Shown piece by piece: positions 51,221 to 60,532 of a stretch of DNA of 64,000 bases (the stretch's first letter is position 1; the number at the start of each line of letters is the position of its first letter). Position numbers and translations under genes: made by a program. Where the stretch lies: positions 49,146 to 113,145 of the forward strand of contig JAFSVU010000016.1 of assembly GCA_017444825.1 (NCBI GenBank). Direction: 5' to 3'. Below the pieces are notes generated by a model. The model saw nothing but the letters and a program-made list of their open reading frames with translations, made no database searches and had not been told where the DNA came from. This DNA comes from Clostridia bacterium (GTDB taxonomy: Bacteria > Bacillota > Clostridia > UBA1212).

Positions 51221-51655
51221 ATGGCAGGCATCAGACAGATTTCAGTATTTTTGGCTAACCAATCCGGCAGACTTGCCGAAGTCACCAAGATCCTGGCGGA
51301 CAACGGGATCGACATTATCGCGCTTTCGATCGCTGACACCGCAAGTTACGGTGCTCTCAGAATGATTACCGACGACAACGACCGTGCCATCGAAGTCCTC
51401 AAGGAGGGCGGATTTGTTTCCAAGATCAACCACGTTCTGGGAATCGAGATCCCCAATGAGCCCGGCGCTCTCTCAAAGGTACTGTCGGCCTTTGACGAAA
51501 ACGGCATATCAGTTGAGTATATTTACGCATTTGTTGGAAAATCAGGAACCAATGCCCGGGTCATCATCCGCGTAAACGACAATGAGCACGGAACCGAAGT
51601 GCTAAGCTCGATAGGCATCCGCCTTATTACCGAGGACGAAATACTCAAAAAATAG
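51221..51655 (+). CDS. Tandem ACT-domain protein
   Basis: Two ACT domains make up the 144 residues (IRQISVFLANQSGRLAEVTKILADNGIDI; then IEIPNEPGALSKVLSAFDENGISVEYIY). ACT pairs bind amino acids. Its fixed place behind iorAB-paaK suggests that it senses an aromatic amino acid and controls this pathway. No catalytic or DNA-binding domain is present. ATG 51221 follows AAGGAGG, 14 bases after paaK. Confidence 0.9.
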   Translation: MAGIRQISVFLANQSGRLAEVTKILADNGIDIIALSIADTASYGALRMITDDNDRAIEVLKEGGFVSKINHVLGIEIPNEPGALSKVLSAFDENGISVEYIYAFVGKSGTNARVIIRVNDNEHGTEVLSSIGIRLITEDEILKK

Positions 51656-51685
51656 TTTTTAGCGGCTTTTATGCCGGAGGTACGA

Positions 51686-52759
51686 ATGAAGAAGATCGTA
51701 TTGACGGGCGGCGGCACCGCCGGCCACGTTATGCCCAATATTGCGCTCCTTAAGTATCTTGATGATTTCGAGGTGCATTATATCGGTTCGCTGCAGGGCA
51801 TTGAAAAGGACATTCTTTCGGCATATCCGAATGTGACCTACCACGGTATACACACCGGAAAGCTGAGAAGATATTTGTCCGGACAGAACATCAAAGACTT
51901 TTTCAACGTTATAAAAGGTTCTTACGAATCCACAAGACTTCTCAAACAGATCAGGCCCGACATCATATTCTCCAAAGGGGGATATGTGGCTGTGCCTGTC
52001 GCCAACGGCGCAAAGAAGTGTCACATTCCGCTCATAACCCACGAATCCGACATGACACTGGGACTCGCCAATAAGATCATCGCCAAGGTCGCCTGCCTCG
52101 TTCTCACGACTTTCCCCGAGACCGCAGCTCTTATCGAGAACGGCAAAGGGAAATACTCGGGCCCCCCTATAAGGCCGGATCTTTTTGACGGTGACAGACA
52201 GAGAGGTCTTGATTTCCTTGGTTTTAACGGCGATAAACCGGTTCTCCTCGTAACAGGAGGCAGCACGGGATCCACCCGTATAAACGAAGCGGTCTATGCC
52301 GCGGTGAGCCGTCTTTGCGAAAGGTTTGACGTGGTCCATCTCTGCGGCGGGAAGAAGATGATCAAACTTGAAAATCCGCCGGAGAACTACAGACAGTACC
52401 CCTTTGTGAGCAAAGAGATAAGCGACGTTTTCGCGTGCACCGATTACGTCCTGACAAGAGGCGGCTCCAACGCCATCTGCGAGCTGGCGGCGCTCAAAAA
52501 ACCGATGCTGATCGTGCCCCTTGAAAAGGCAAGCCGCGGTGACCAGGTATTAAACGCCAAATCCTTCGTGAAGAGGGGGATGGCAATAATGCTGGGCGAG
52601 GAGGCCATGACTCCCGAAACTATACTTGAGAAGCTTGACGAGCTTGTTCAAAAGAAGGATTCACTGGTAGAGGCCATGGCGGCCCAGAATTTTCAGAACG
52701 GCGTTGAATTTATATACAATGAAATCGTTGCCGAGCTTAAGCGGCGAGGCATAGAATAA
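51686..52759 (+). CDS. murG: UDP-GlcNAc:lipid I N-acetylglucosaminyltransferase MurG
   Basis: MurG completes lipid II on the inner face of the membrane. The GT-B glycine-rich motif TGGGTAGHVMPN, FSKGGYVAVPVA, THESDMTLGLANK and the donor-binding TRGGSNAICELAALKKPMLIVPL block are all present. The 357 residues and the ESD form of the acceptor motif match the Clostridia branch. ATG 51686, preceded by GGAGG, replaces the frame start at 51671. The gene is away from the dcw cluster, which is common in Clostridia. Confidence 0.95.
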   Translation: MKKIVLTGGGTAGHVMPNIALLKYLDDFEVHYIGSLQGIEKDILSAYPNVTYHGIHTGKLRRYLSGQNIKDFFNVIKGSYESTRLLKQIRPDIIFSKGGYVAVPVANGAKKCHIPLITHESDMTLGLANKIIAKVACLVLTTFPETAALIENGKGKYSGPPIRPDLFDGDRQRGLDFLGFNGDKPVLLVTGGSTGSTRINEAVYAAVSRLCERFDVVHLCGGKKMIKLENPPENYRQYPFVSKEISDVFACTDYVLTRGGSNAICELAALKKPMLIVPLEKASRGDQVLNAKSFVKRGMAIMLGEEAMTPETILEKLDELVQKKDSLVEAMAAQNFQNGVEFIYNEIVAELKRRGIE

Positions 52760-52788
52760 AGCGGTTATTGCCGTGAAAGAGGTTAAAA

Positions 52789-53124
52789 ATGGCTAATAAA
52801 GAAGAATACAAAGAAAACGGGATCATTGAGAATGAAGAATACGAGGATATGCTCGAAGGCCCCACAGAGATCACGATGTATGACGAGGACGGAAACCCGG
52901 TAGAGTGCGAGCTTCTCGGTTTCGTTGATTATGAGGACGAAAGATTTGCTATAGTTTGCTCCATAAACGGTGAGGACGACGGTCTTGCGGCAGTCCTTAA
53001 GCTGGTTGAGTCGGACGATGAGGATTCCGCCACTCTTGTGACTCTTGAGGACGAGGACCTGGCTGAGCGCGTATTCGAAAAATTCAAAGAGGAATACGCA
53101 CAGGACCTGGATTTCGAGGACTGA
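52789..53124 (+). CDS. DUF1292 protein (YrzB type)
   Basis: An acidic 111-residue protein of the DUF1292 family: ITMYDEDGNPVECELLGFVDYEDERFAIV is the conserved beta core, followed by a DDEDSATLVTLEDEDL stretch. The function is unknown; B. subtilis YrzB lies beside the RuvX homolog YrrK. ATG 52789 follows AAAGAGG, 29 bases after murG. Confidence 0.88.
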   Translation: MANKEEYKENGIIENEEYEDMLEGPTEITMYDEDGNPVECELLGFVDYEDERFAIVCSINGEDDGLAAVLKLVESDDEDSATLVTLEDEDLAERVFEKFKEEYAQDLDFED

Positions 53125-53151
53125 CGGATAAGTAAAACGGGTTTTATCGAC

Positions 53152-54267
53152 TTGGAAAATCTGCATCCAAAAAAAATCAAATACCTGCACATATGGAACG
53201 GCTCCAATTACGCCACCATAAACAATTTCACCATCCTCATTAACAAAAATTTTGATCCCAAGGAACATTTTTTTGTGGTGAGGGATACCCCGGAGAATCC
53301 AAAGCAGGAGATATCGAAATACCGGAACGTTGCCTGGCTGCCTCGCGCGGAGGGCATCGAATATTCCGTTTTTTTGGCATACCTTGAAGCTGCGGATCAC
53401 ATTTTCTGGCATGCGGTCGGGTGGAACTTCAGGACGCTTTTCAGGGTGCTTCTCCACCCTTCGATCATGAAGAAATCCTACTGGGTCGAGTGGGGAGCGG
53501 ATCTTTACCATTGGCGCAGGGAGGAAAAAGGTCTACGCCATAAGATCGTCAACAAGATCAACGAGACATGGCGTAAGAAGATCAGGGGAGCGATAATGAT
53601 ATTTCCCGCGGATGAGGCTGTTTTCGTCAGTCAGTTCGGCGAGGAGATACCTGTGCTCCATGCGGGTTACGTGGCATTCCCCTGCGATAAGACCGAAAAG
53701 CTGAGACCTGTGGAGACCGGCGAAAAACGCCCTTTAAGCATTCTCCTCGGTCACTCCGCAACGCCAAAGTGCAACCACCTTGAGATGCTGGAGAAGCTGT
53801 CAAAGTACAGGGATGAGGATATTGTGATCCACATTCCGCTTTCCTACGGAGATGCGGGTTACGCCGGGACGGTGGAAAAAAAGGCGGAAGAACTTTTCCC
53901 GCAGGAGAAGCTCCATATCATGAAGGAGCCGATGGCACTTCCCGACTACATTGGTTTTTTGTGGACCGTGGACGTGGCCGTTTTCGATGTCTACAGACAG
54001 ATCGCTCTCGGAAACATCGAGCAGCTTCTCTACATGAGGAAAAAGGTCTACCTTCCCAGGGACAGTATTCTCGGGAAATATTATACGGATAACGACACCG
54101 AGATATTCGACACGTCGCTGATAGGCGAGGAAAGCTTTGAGGAGTTTGCGAAAAATGACACGAGAAAGGATCCTCCGGAATGTGTCGTAAAGCATCTTTC
54201 GGAGCGCTCGGTGATAACCCAGTGGAAGGTGGTATTTGCCGCTGCCGAGGCGATAAAAGACAGGTGA
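53152..54267 (+). CDS. GT56-type glycosyltransferase (TDP-Fuc4NAc:lipid II transferase-like)
   Basis: The sequence matches the WecF/4-alpha-L-fucosyltransferase family (GT56): YLHIWNGSNYATINNFTILI, WHAVGWNF, ILLGHSATPKCNHLEML and the YRQIALGNIEQLLYMRKKVY region. E. coli WecF adds Fuc4NAc to a lipid-linked disaccharide of enterobacterial common antigen; here the acceptor is more likely a teichoic-acid-like or capsular lipid intermediate. The only possible start is a TTG at 53152 with no good ribosome site, so translation may depend on coupling. The neighbours are DUF1292 and trmL, which give no pathway hint. Confidence 0.78.
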   Translation: MENLHPKKIKYLHIWNGSNYATINNFTILINKNFDPKEHFFVVRDTPENPKQEISKYRNVAWLPRAEGIEYSVFLAYLEAADHIFWHAVGWNFRTLFRVLLHPSIMKKSYWVEWGADLYHWRREEKGLRHKIVNKINETWRKKIRGAIMIFPADEAVFVSQFGEEIPVLHAGYVAFPCDKTEKLRPVETGEKRPLSILLGHSATPKCNHLEMLEKLSKYRDEDIVIHIPLSYGDAGYAGTVEKKAEELFPQEKLHIMKEPMALPDYIGFLWTVDVAVFDVYRQIALGNIEQLLYMRKKVYLPRDSILGKYYTDNDTEIFDTSLIGEESFEEFAKNDTRKDPPECVVKHLSERSVITQWKVVFAAAEAIKDR

Positions 54268-54272
54268 TATAA

Positions 54273-54755
54273 TTGGCAATCAACGTGGTGCTGGTGGAGC
54301 CGGAGATTCCCGCGAACACCGGAAATATTGCAAGAACATGCGGAAGTGTGGGGGCAAGGCTTCATCTGGTGAAGCCCCTTGGTTTTTCCATTGACGATAA
54401 GCACGTGAAGAGGGCGGGCCTTGACTACTGGAGATTTGTGGATATTACGGTCCACGACAGTCTCACGGATTTTCTCGAGTACAAGAAAAACAATTTCCCG
54501 GACGCCAATATGTATTTCTTCTCAAAGAAGGCCAAAAAACGGCACGTGGACGTGGCCTACAGGGACGGTGACTTTTTCCTTTTCGGCAAGGAGACCGCGG
54601 GCCTTCCCGAGGAGCTGTTAAACGGTGATCCGGAGCATTCACTCAGGATACCCATGAGAGACGATCCGAATTTCAGGTCCCTAAACCTTTCAAATTCGGT
54701 GGCCGTGGTGGTATATGAAGCCATGCGCCAGTTTGATTTTCCCTCCATGGTGTAG
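54273..54755 (+). CDS. trmL: tRNA (cytidine(34)-2'-O)-methyltransferase TrmL
   Basis: TrmL methylates the wobble nucleotide of tRNA-Leu isoacceptors using SAM. The SPOUT knot motifs are complete: LVEPEIPANTGNIARTC, FGKETAGLPEEL, and RSLNLSNSVAVVVYEA. 160 residues is standard. The start is a TTG five bases after AGGTGA, directly behind the GT56 gene. Confidence 0.94.
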   Translation: MAINVVLVEPEIPANTGNIARTCGSVGARLHLVKPLGFSIDDKHVKRAGLDYWRFVDITVHDSLTDFLEYKKNNFPDANMYFFSKKAKKRHVDVAYRDGDFFLFGKETAGLPEELLNGDPEHSLRIPMRDDPNFRSLNLSNSVAVVVYEAMRQFDFPSMV

Positions 54756-54775
54756 AAACACATCTAAAAATACGT

Positions 54776-54804
54776 TTGATTTATTATCTTAAAGGTGCTA
54801 ATAT
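54776..54804 (+). promoter_or_regulatory. Promoter of the SSB-like gene
   Basis: TTGATT (54776-54781) and TAATAT (54799-54804) are spaced by 17 bases, 31 bases before the ATG. Confidence 0.65.
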
Positions 54805-54835
54805 CTTTAAGCATTTTTTCGAAAGGATCATTTTT

Positions 54836-55558
54836 ATGCCTTCAGAAGTTGTGGATAACAATATCGCAAAGATCTCAGGCCTTGTAGATGATGCGCCTTC
54901 CCTGTCTTATTCGATCTACGGTGAAGGTTTTTATGCTTTTAACGTCAGGATCAAGCGCACCAGCGGCAGCTTTGATATCATTCCGGCAGTCGTCTCCGAC
55001 AGGCTTGTGGACGAGAAATTTGTGCTGCCCGGAAGGTTCATTTATATCGAAGGTCAGTTCCGCTCCCATAACGTCCAGGGGGAGACCCGTTCCCAATTGA
55101 AGCTTATGGTCTTTGCCAGAAAGGTGATACTTTTCGACGAGAAGAACGAGCCGGTGGAGTTTTCGGCGGCTTTTGCCGATGAAAGCGGTGATTATTACAA
55201 TGCGGACTGCGGAGACAACGCCAATGCACTTCCTCAGATCACCCCGGATATGAACGAGATCATGCTTGACGGTTTTATCTGCAAGCAGCCTGTGTTCAGG
55301 ATCACGCCCCTCAAAAGAGAGATTGCGGACATGCTGATAGCCGTGAACAGGCCCTATAATAAATCCGATTACATTCCCTGCATATGCTGGGGAAGAAATG
55401 CCAGGTTCTGCGGCAAGAGGGCGATAGGCGAGCGTGTGAAGATACGGGGCCGAATTCAGAGCAGAGTCTACGTAAAGAAATTCCCGGACGGAAGAGAAGA
55501 GGAGAGGACCGCCTTTGAGGTCTCGATCTCGGGAATAGAGACCGTCGCCGCTCAGTGA
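54836..55558 (+). CDS. Single-stranded DNA-binding-like protein with two OB folds
   Basis: Two SSB-type OB folds lie in tandem (about residues 5-105 and 138-238). The first has FYAFNVRIKRTSGSFDIIPAVV and YIEGQFRSHN; the second has LDGFICKQPVFRITPLKREIADMLIAVNR, CICWGRNARF and KIRGRIQSRVY, close to the SSB consensus. There is no acidic SSB C-terminal tip, so it is probably not the main replication SSB. A two-domain SSB of this kind is found in Clostridia as an accessory protein. ATG 54836 follows AAAGGA; the frame start at 54776 lies in the promoter. Confidence 0.82.
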   Translation: MPSEVVDNNIAKISGLVDDAPSLSYSIYGEGFYAFNVRIKRTSGSFDIIPAVVSDRLVDEKFVLPGRFIYIEGQFRSHNVQGETRSQLKLMVFARKVILFDEKNEPVEFSAAFADESGDYYNADCGDNANALPQITPDMNEIMLDGFICKQPVFRITPLKREIADMLIAVNRPYNKSDYIPCICWGRNARFCGKRAIGERVKIRGRIQSRVYVKKFPDGREEERTAFEVSISGIETVAAQ

Positions 55559-55605
55559 TCCGGTTAATTATCCCAAAGAGAAAAGATTTGTTTCGACCGT
55601 TTAAA

Positions 55606-55640
55606 GCCGCATTGAGATATATGCGGTATTTTATTTCTTT
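55606..55640 (+). terminator. Terminator after the SSB-like gene
   Basis: A GCCGCAT/ATGCGGT stem (one G-T) with an eight-base loop is followed by a T-rich tract. Confidence 0.7.
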
Positions 55641-55745
55641 TTAGGGATTTTTAATGATTTTCGGCTATACTTTTCCGGAAGATCGGTGATCGATTTAAAG
55701 ACATTAAATGTGTTACGGCACATTCTTAATCATAAGGAAACTGAA

Positions 55746-57605
55746 ATGGAGAAAAAAGACAATAAAAAGGGCGTTAAACTGCCTGTTGCGATATATTACG
55801 TTGCAATCCTTCTGGTCATATTCCTGATCTGGCTCTGGCTGGTGCCATCCGCGGGCAAGCCCACGTACAAGGAGATCACTTACAAGGAATTCCTTACCAT
55901 GATCGAAAACGGCGAGGTCGAGAAGGTGGAGCTGTCCTCAACGGTCATCACCATACAGCCGAAGGACCTTGACAAATCAAAACCGGTTTACTACAGGACC
56001 GGCATGCTGATGCTTGAAGACACGAACCTTCTTCAGCTGATGAATGAGAAGGGTATCGACTACTGGTCCCCCATACAGACGTCCAACTTCTGGCTTTCGC
56101 TTCTGCAGCTCTTTGTGATGCTTGCCATTGGCGTTGTGGGCATGTTCATTATAATGAGGATCTTTTCGAGGCGCATGGACGCGGGGGTCATGTCCTTCGG
56201 TAAAAACACCTCGAAGATAGTGGGCGAAAAATCCACCGGAAAGACTTTTGAGGACGTGGCGGGTCAGGACGAGGCTAAACAGCAGCTTCGCGAGATCGTT
56301 GATTTTCTGGAAAACCCAGGGAAATATACGGATATCGGCGCAAAGCTTCCAAAGGGGGCTCTCCTTGTGGGACCTCCCGGAACAGGTAAGACGCTGCTTG
56401 CCAAGGCCGTTGCCGGGGAAGCGAAGGTGCCTTTCTTCTCCCTTTCGGGCAGTGAATTTGTGGAGATGTTCGTGGGCGTTGGCGCGTCGAGGGTGAGGGA
56501 TCTTTTTAAGCAGGCTGTGGAGCATGCTCCCTGCATCGTGTTCATCGATGAGATAGACGCGATAGGAAAGACCCGCGACACCGTTTTCGGCGGCAATGAC
56601 GAGCGTGAGCAGACACTGAACCAGCTCCTTGCCGAGATGGACGGCTTTGACTCATCGAAGGGTGTCGTTATCCTTGCGGCTACCAACAGGCCCGAGGTGC
56701 TGGATAAGGCACTTTTGAGGCCGGGAAGATTTGACAGAAGGATAATCGTGGACCTTCCGGATCTTGAGGGGAGAAAAGCGATACTTAAAGTCCATGCAAA
56801 GGGCGTTAAGATGGACGGTGATATAGATTATGATGCCGTTGCTCTTGCAACCGCAGGAGCCTCGGGTGCGGACCTTGAGAACATAATCAATGAAGCCGCC
56901 ATCCGGTCGGTGAGAGCCGGAAGAACAGACGTTTCCCAGAAGGAACTTCTTGACGCGGTGGAAGCTGTCATCGCAGGCGAGGAGAAGAAAAGCACGGTCC
57001 TTACAGAGCAGGAAAAGAAGACCGTTTCCTACCATGAAACAGGACACGCACTGGTATCCGCTCTCCTCACTCACACGGAGCCTGTATCTAAGATCACTAT
57101 AATCCCAAGAACGTCGGGAGCCCTTGGCTATACCATGCAGACACCCAAGGAGGAGAAACATCTCATGTCGAAAAAGGAGGCCCTTGACGAGATCACCGTA
57201 TTTGCGGGCGGAAGGGCTTCGGAAGAGCTGGTGTTCGGTGAGATAACTACGGGTGCTTCCAACGATATAGAAAAAGCGACTCAGATCGCCCGCGAGATGG
57301 TCACCCGCTTCGGTATGAGCGATAAGATCGGTTTTGTTTGCATCGACAGTAGGCAGTCTGTCTACCTTGGCGACGGCGTTACCAGCGATTGTTCCGACGA
57401 GACCGCGAGAGAAGTGGACAGCGAGATCAGAGCGATCGTTTCGGAATGCTACGGTAAGGCCAAAAGAATACTGGAGGAGAACAGGGATATACTGGATTCT
57501 CTTGCCGCGATACTGATCGAAAAGGAGAATATTTCCGGAAAGGAATTTGCGGAGATATTAAAAACCAAGGGTATCGACCTTGAGCCCGGAAAGACGGGCG
57601 CCTGA
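55746..57605 (+). CDS. ftsH: ATP-dependent zinc metalloprotease FtsH
   Basis: FtsH is a membrane-bound hexameric AAA protease that removes damaged membrane proteins. Helices lie near residues 12-33 and 112-135, with a short extracytoplasmic domain between. The AAA module has GPPGTGKT, the [11 protein letters not shown] pore segment, FIDEIDA and TNRPEVLD; the protease has HETGH with the zinc histidines and a later conserved Asp in [12 protein letters not shown]. 619 residues is typical. ATG 55746 follows AAGGAAA; the longer frame from 55686 adds 20 residues without family similarity. Confidence 0.97.
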   Translation: MEKKDNKKGVKLPVAIYYVAILLVIFLIWLWLVPSAGKPTYKEITYKEFLTMIENGEVEKVELSSTVITIQPKDLDKSKPVYYRTGMLMLEDTNLLQLMNEKGIDYWSPIQTSNFWLSLLQLFVMLAIGVVGMFIIMRIFSRRMDAGVMSFGKNTSKIVGEKSTGKTFEDVAGQDEAKQQLREIVDFLENPGKYTDIGAKLPKGALLVGPPGTGKTLLAKAVAGEAKVPFFSLSGSEFVEMFVGVGASRVRDLFKQAVEHAPCIVFIDEIDAIGKTRDTVFGGNDEREQTLNQLLAEMDGFDSSKGVVILAATNRPEVLDKALLRPGRFDRRIIVDLPDLEGRKAILKVHAKGVKMDGDIDYDAVALATAGASGADLENIINEAAIRSVRAGRTDVSQKELLDAVEAVIAGEEKKSTVLTEQEKKTVSYHETGHALVSALLTHTEPVSKITIIPRTSGALGYTMQTPKEEKHLMSKKEALDEITVFAGGRASEELVFGEITTGASNDIEKATQIAREMVTRFGMSDKIGFVCIDSRQSVYLGDGVTSDCSDETAREVDSEIRAIVSECYGKAKRILEENRDILDSLAAILIEKENISGKEFAEILKTKGIDLEPGKTGA

Positions 57606-57625
57606 GACCTTCACGCGCCTCTTTT
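57596..57625 (+). terminator. Probable terminator of ftsH
   Basis: GGGCGC over the stop codon pairs with GCGCCT, followed by CTTTT. The loop is 13 bases. Confidence 0.5.
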
Positions 57626-57659
57626 GACCCGCCGCCTGCCGGAAAGCAACAAAATTTCC

Positions 57660-57689
57660 TTTACTTCGGGGCATTGGTAAGTATATAAT
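57660..57689 (+). promoter_or_regulatory. Promoter of the DivIC-like gene
   Basis: TTTACT (57660-57665) and TATAAT (57684-57689) are spaced by 18 bases, 33 bases before the ATG. Confidence 0.6.
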
Positions 57690-57721
57690 ATTATCGCATT
57701 CTTTCTACTAAGGATAAAGCC

Positions 57722-57991
57722 ATGCTAAAGAAGATATTCAGTCTGAGGAATATAATTTTCGCTGTGATAATAGTTGCTTTTGCGGCTGTTATTGCGGGCC
57801 AGCAGTCCGTGCTGAACGAGAAGGAGTCCCAGTATAAGGCGGCTCTGGCTGAAAAAAAGCGCATTGAGAAGGCTATGGAGGAACTGGATATCAATAAGCA
57901 AATGGCTGATTCCGAGATCCTTGAGGAGGAAAGGGCGAGGGAGAACGGTTATCTTTACCCCGATGAGATCCGTATAGAATACAAGGACTGA
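57722..57991 (+). CDS. Septum formation initiator, FtsB/DivIC family
   Basis: An 89-residue bitopic protein: a short cytosolic start, one helix (IIFAVIIVAFAAVIAG, about residues 11-27), a coiled coil (about 30-65) and a YLYPDEIRIEY tail typical of DivIC/FtsB proteins that bridge FtsL and FtsQ/DivIB at the septum. ATG 57722 follows AAGGA. It is followed by the rhomboid gene. Confidence 0.85.
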   Translation: MLKKIFSLRNIIFAVIIVAFAAVIAGQQSVLNEKESQYKAALAEKKRIEKAMEELDINKQMADSEILEEERARENGYLYPDEIRIEYKD

Positions 57992-58016
57992 TCTTTCTTT
58001 AAGGCGGAGAATGCAA

Positions 58017-59141
58017 ATGGTCACATACGAGGAATCTTTAAGTTTTCTTTCATCCGAGCTTATCAGGTCGGGTTATACCACAAACGGCAGCAGTTTTTAC
58101 AGGGCGGTGGGCGGTTCCGTCGTCATCGTTTCGGTTCCCAAAGTCGACTCACAAAACGTAGTCGGCTTTTGCGATACTCTTGTTTCGGGGCTGGCCGAAT
58201 TTGCGAGCACCCATAATTCAAGATCCACGGCTTTCATATACATCATCCCGGATGAGTACGGGCTTTTCATCAAAGGAACTGAGGCCCTTTTCCTTTTGTC
58301 CCGTGCGTATAGCCGGGCGAGCAGCGCAGGGGCGGTGGTTGAGTTTCATGTTGTCGATCTTATCTCAGGCAAAATAAACTCGATCGGCGGTTCGGGAGCC
58401 ATCGACAGGGGCATTTCCCGCACTGTGGCGGAGCTTGGAAAAAGAGTCGAATCGGGGCACGATTTCTCTACGGTTTACACGGAGCCTTCCGGCACGTCCC
58501 GGGGCGTGAGATCTACTCTCAGGCATTTCGGCACATCCAACATGATCGTTATATACGTTCTCATGGGCATCAATATACTGGTCTTTATCGCAGGCTATGT
58601 CTGTGACATGATCTTCGGCAATGACCTTATCTATCTCATGGGAGTGCAGCACAATGCTTCTGTTCTGCAGGGAGAGTATTGGCGTCTTTTTACGGCAATG
58701 TTCCTCCACGCAGACCTTTACCACCTTGCCGGCAATATGCTTTCGCTTTTGTACCTGGGTATGGTGGTGTCGAGGTATTTCTCCAAGATCGAGGTGCTGG
58801 CTATCTATTTCTCTTCGGGCATTGTGGGAAATCTGCTTTCACTATGGTTTTTGCCGAAGGATCTTTTGTCCCTTGGCGCTTCCGGCGCGGTCATGGGCCT
58901 CGGTGGGGTGCTTATTTATATGCTGATCTTCAGCAGGAACAAGAGGGAATTCCGCAGCACCGGGAACTTCTTTTCCCTTGCGATCATGGTATTTTTCAAT
59001 CTGATCTACGGTGTCATACGTACCGGGTCAAACATTAACAACTTTGCCCATTTCGGCGGTTTTGCGGCAGGTTTTCTGGCGGCGCTGCTTATCGAAAAGA
59101 TAATTGCGAAGAAGGACCGGGAGAGTGCTCTTGATGGGTAG
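58017..59141 (+). CDS. Rhomboid-family intramembrane serine protease
   Basis: The C-terminal 200 residues hold six helices with the rhomboid signature: the HADLYHLAGNMLSL motif, catalytic Ser in LGASGAVMG and catalytic His in FAHFGGFAAGF. The N-terminal 160 residues are a soluble cytosolic domain, as in other Firmicutes rhomboids such as GluP. Rhomboids cut transmembrane helices of membrane substrates. ATG 58017 is preferred to 58011 because of its spacing from GGCGGAG. Confidence 0.92.
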   Translation: MVTYEESLSFLSSELIRSGYTTNGSSFYRAVGGSVVIVSVPKVDSQNVVGFCDTLVSGLAEFASTHNSRSTAFIYIIPDEYGLFIKGTEALFLLSRAYSRASSAGAVVEFHVVDLISGKINSIGGSGAIDRGISRTVAELGKRVESGHDFSTVYTEPSGTSRGVRSTLRHFGTSNMIVIYVLMGINILVFIAGYVCDMIFGNDLIYLMGVQHNASVLQGEYWRLFTAMFLHADLYHLAGNMLSLLYLGMVVSRYFSKIEVLAIYFSSGIVGNLLSLWFLPKDLLSLGASGAVMGLGGVLIYMLIFSRNKREFRSTGNFFSLAIMVFFNLIYGVIRTGSNINNFAHFGGFAAGFLAALLIEKIIAKKDRESALDG

Positions 59142-59192
59142 CAAACCTCGTAAAAGTACACGCCAAAGATCCGCTGAGAGTTTGAAATACAA

Positions 59193-59221
59193 TTGACAAA
59201 GAGGTGCCGATGCTTTATAAT
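59193..59221 (+). promoter_or_regulatory. Consensus promoter of tRNA-Gln
   Basis: TTGACA (59193-59198) and TATAAT (59216-59221) match the consensus exactly and are spaced by 17 bases. Confidence 0.85.
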
Positions 59222-59233
59222 CTTCCCGCATAT

Positions 59234-59308
59234 TGGGATGTTGCCAAGCGGTAAGGCACCAGACTTTGACTCTGGTATTCGCAGGTCCGAATCCTGCCAT
59301 CCCAGCCA
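59234..59308 (+). tRNA. tRNA-Gln (anticodon UUG), CCA encoded
   Basis: Acceptor TGGGATG pairs with CATCCCA, the anticodon stem CCAGA/TCTGG closes loop CTTTGAC with anticodon TTG, and the T arm is GCAGG-TCCGAAT-CCTGC. Discriminator G (59305) and encoded CCA follow. Confidence 0.94.
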
Positions 59309-59313
59309 TTCAC

Positions 59314-59348
59314 GGGGTTGGAACAGACGTTCCGGCCCCGGCTTTTTT
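59314..59348 (+). terminator. Terminator of tRNA-Gln
   Basis: An 11-bp stem GGGGTTGGAAC/GTTCCGGCCCC (two G-T pairs) with loop AGAC is followed by GGC and six T residues. Confidence 0.85.
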
Positions 59349-59415
59349 ATTTACTGTAAAAGATTTGTTGTATGTGATATCATTAGGGCAATTGAAGCTG
59401 AAAAGGAGCCTTGAT

Positions 59416-60138
59416 ATGGCTGAATACAGTGAGCAGGATCTAAAATATGCCGCGGAGCTCAGAAACGAGATCCACAGGGAGGCATTGGCGATAGTCAGAA
59501 GAACGCTGCCTGACGCAGAAGATGTGGTGGACAGGCATCCGGTGGAGGACTATTTTCAGGAAGTCTGGGATTATCCCGGAAAGTGGTACCCTGTCGTTGC
59601 GATACCTTACGGCTACAAAAACCGGAAGGCCTTCGTTGATTCAATTGTGGAAAATACTCTTTCAGGCCTTAAACCCGATCCTTTTTACTTGATGATCGGG
59701 GAGTACCCGGACCTTGCGGTCGACTATTTCATTGTAAAAAACGGTAACAGCTGCACGGGCTATGAGGCTCACATGAGGGCGCTGAAGACCGCTTTTGGAA
59801 GGATCAGTGACGAATGGGAGGGCGACCCGGACAAAGCTGTGGGAACACTTGTCGACGCGTCCCGGCTTTTTTCATCCGACAGCCAAAAAGGAAAGCTTAA
59901 TTACCGGAATGCTTTTCTAGATCCGCCTCATGGGAACAGCTATAACGGCAGAGACTTTGAACGTGTCAACGAAGCTCTTTTCCCAAGCGGGGCAGACGGG
60001 CTTGAGGTATACGAATGGAGTACGGACTGGTCCGAATATTTCGACGACGGTCACGAGTGGTGGGGAACTCTCTGCCTGACGGTCTATGACAAGACCTTGA
60101 ACCGTTTTGCAGTCATTATGGCGTCTGCCACAGACTGA
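59416..60138 (+). CDS. Protein of unknown function, 240 residues
   Basis: I do not recognise the family. ATG 59416 follows AAAAGGAG; the longer frame from 59233 runs through tRNA-Gln and is rejected. The protein is soluble, acidic and rich in aromatic residues, with the striking C-terminal run WSTDWSEYFDDGHEWWGTLC. There are no signal peptide, cysteine pairs or nucleotide motifs. An extended -10 (TG-A-TATCAT at 59375-59383) may be its promoter. It begins a stretch of small unknown genes and is followed after 25 bases by another unknown gene in the same direction. Confidence 0.72.
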   Translation: MAEYSEQDLKYAAELRNEIHREALAIVRRTLPDAEDVVDRHPVEDYFQEVWDYPGKWYPVVAIPYGYKNRKAFVDSIVENTLSGLKPDPFYLMIGEYPDLAVDYFIVKNGNSCTGYEAHMRALKTAFGRISDEWEGDPDKAVGTLVDASRLFSSDSQKGKLNYRNAFLDPPHGNSYNGRDFERVNEALFPSGADGLEVYEWSTDWSEYFDDGHEWWGTLCLTVYDKTLNRFAVIMASATD

Positions 60139-60163
60139 TAAAACAGAACCCGGAGGATAGAAA

Positions 60164-60532
60164 ATGAAAAAGAACAACAAGAAAGAGATCAAAACTGCCT
60201 GCAGAGATGACTGGAAAATTGATCCCATGCCGGAAATGCATGAGACTTTTGAGCTTAGCCGTCCTTTGACCAATGAAGAAACGGAAGCGCTAAGGCGGGG
60301 GTATATACCTGAGACAATGGATGACAGGTGGTTCATGTATATGGAGGGGGACACACTGTTTGCCCACCGCAGCTGGACAGGCCGCTGCATTTTCAAGGTA
60401 GACTTTAAGGAGGACGGGCACCACGTTGTGACCGTAAACCGTGATCCCGTGCAGTACGGCTGCAATGACATCGAAGAGGATATCGAGACCCTGAACGGCC
60501 TTCTGGATTGGCTTATCGATGCCGCCAAATGA
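60164..60532 (+). CDS. Small protein of unknown function, 122 residues
   Basis: ATG 60164 follows CCGGAGG. The central segment RWFMYMEGDTLFAHRSWTGRC looks like a compact beta sheet; I have the impression of a conserved HRSWTG family but cannot name it. The N-terminus is lysine-rich. The stop codon abuts the stop of the convergent gene at 60533 with no base between them (TGA/TCA), so the two transcripts must overlap. An immunity- or phage-type role would be a guess only. Confidence 0.7.
   Translation: MKKNNKKEIKTACRDDWKIDPMPEMHETFELSRPLTNEETEALRRGYIPETMDDRWFMYMEGDTLFAHRSWTGRCIFKVDFKEDGHHVVTVNRDPVQYGCNDIEEDIETLNGLLDWLIDAAK

Noticed and set aside
59233..59415. Upstream extension of the 240-residue unknown protein
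   Set aside because: The extension would translate tRNA-Gln and its terminator; a good ribosome site precedes the ATG at 59416.
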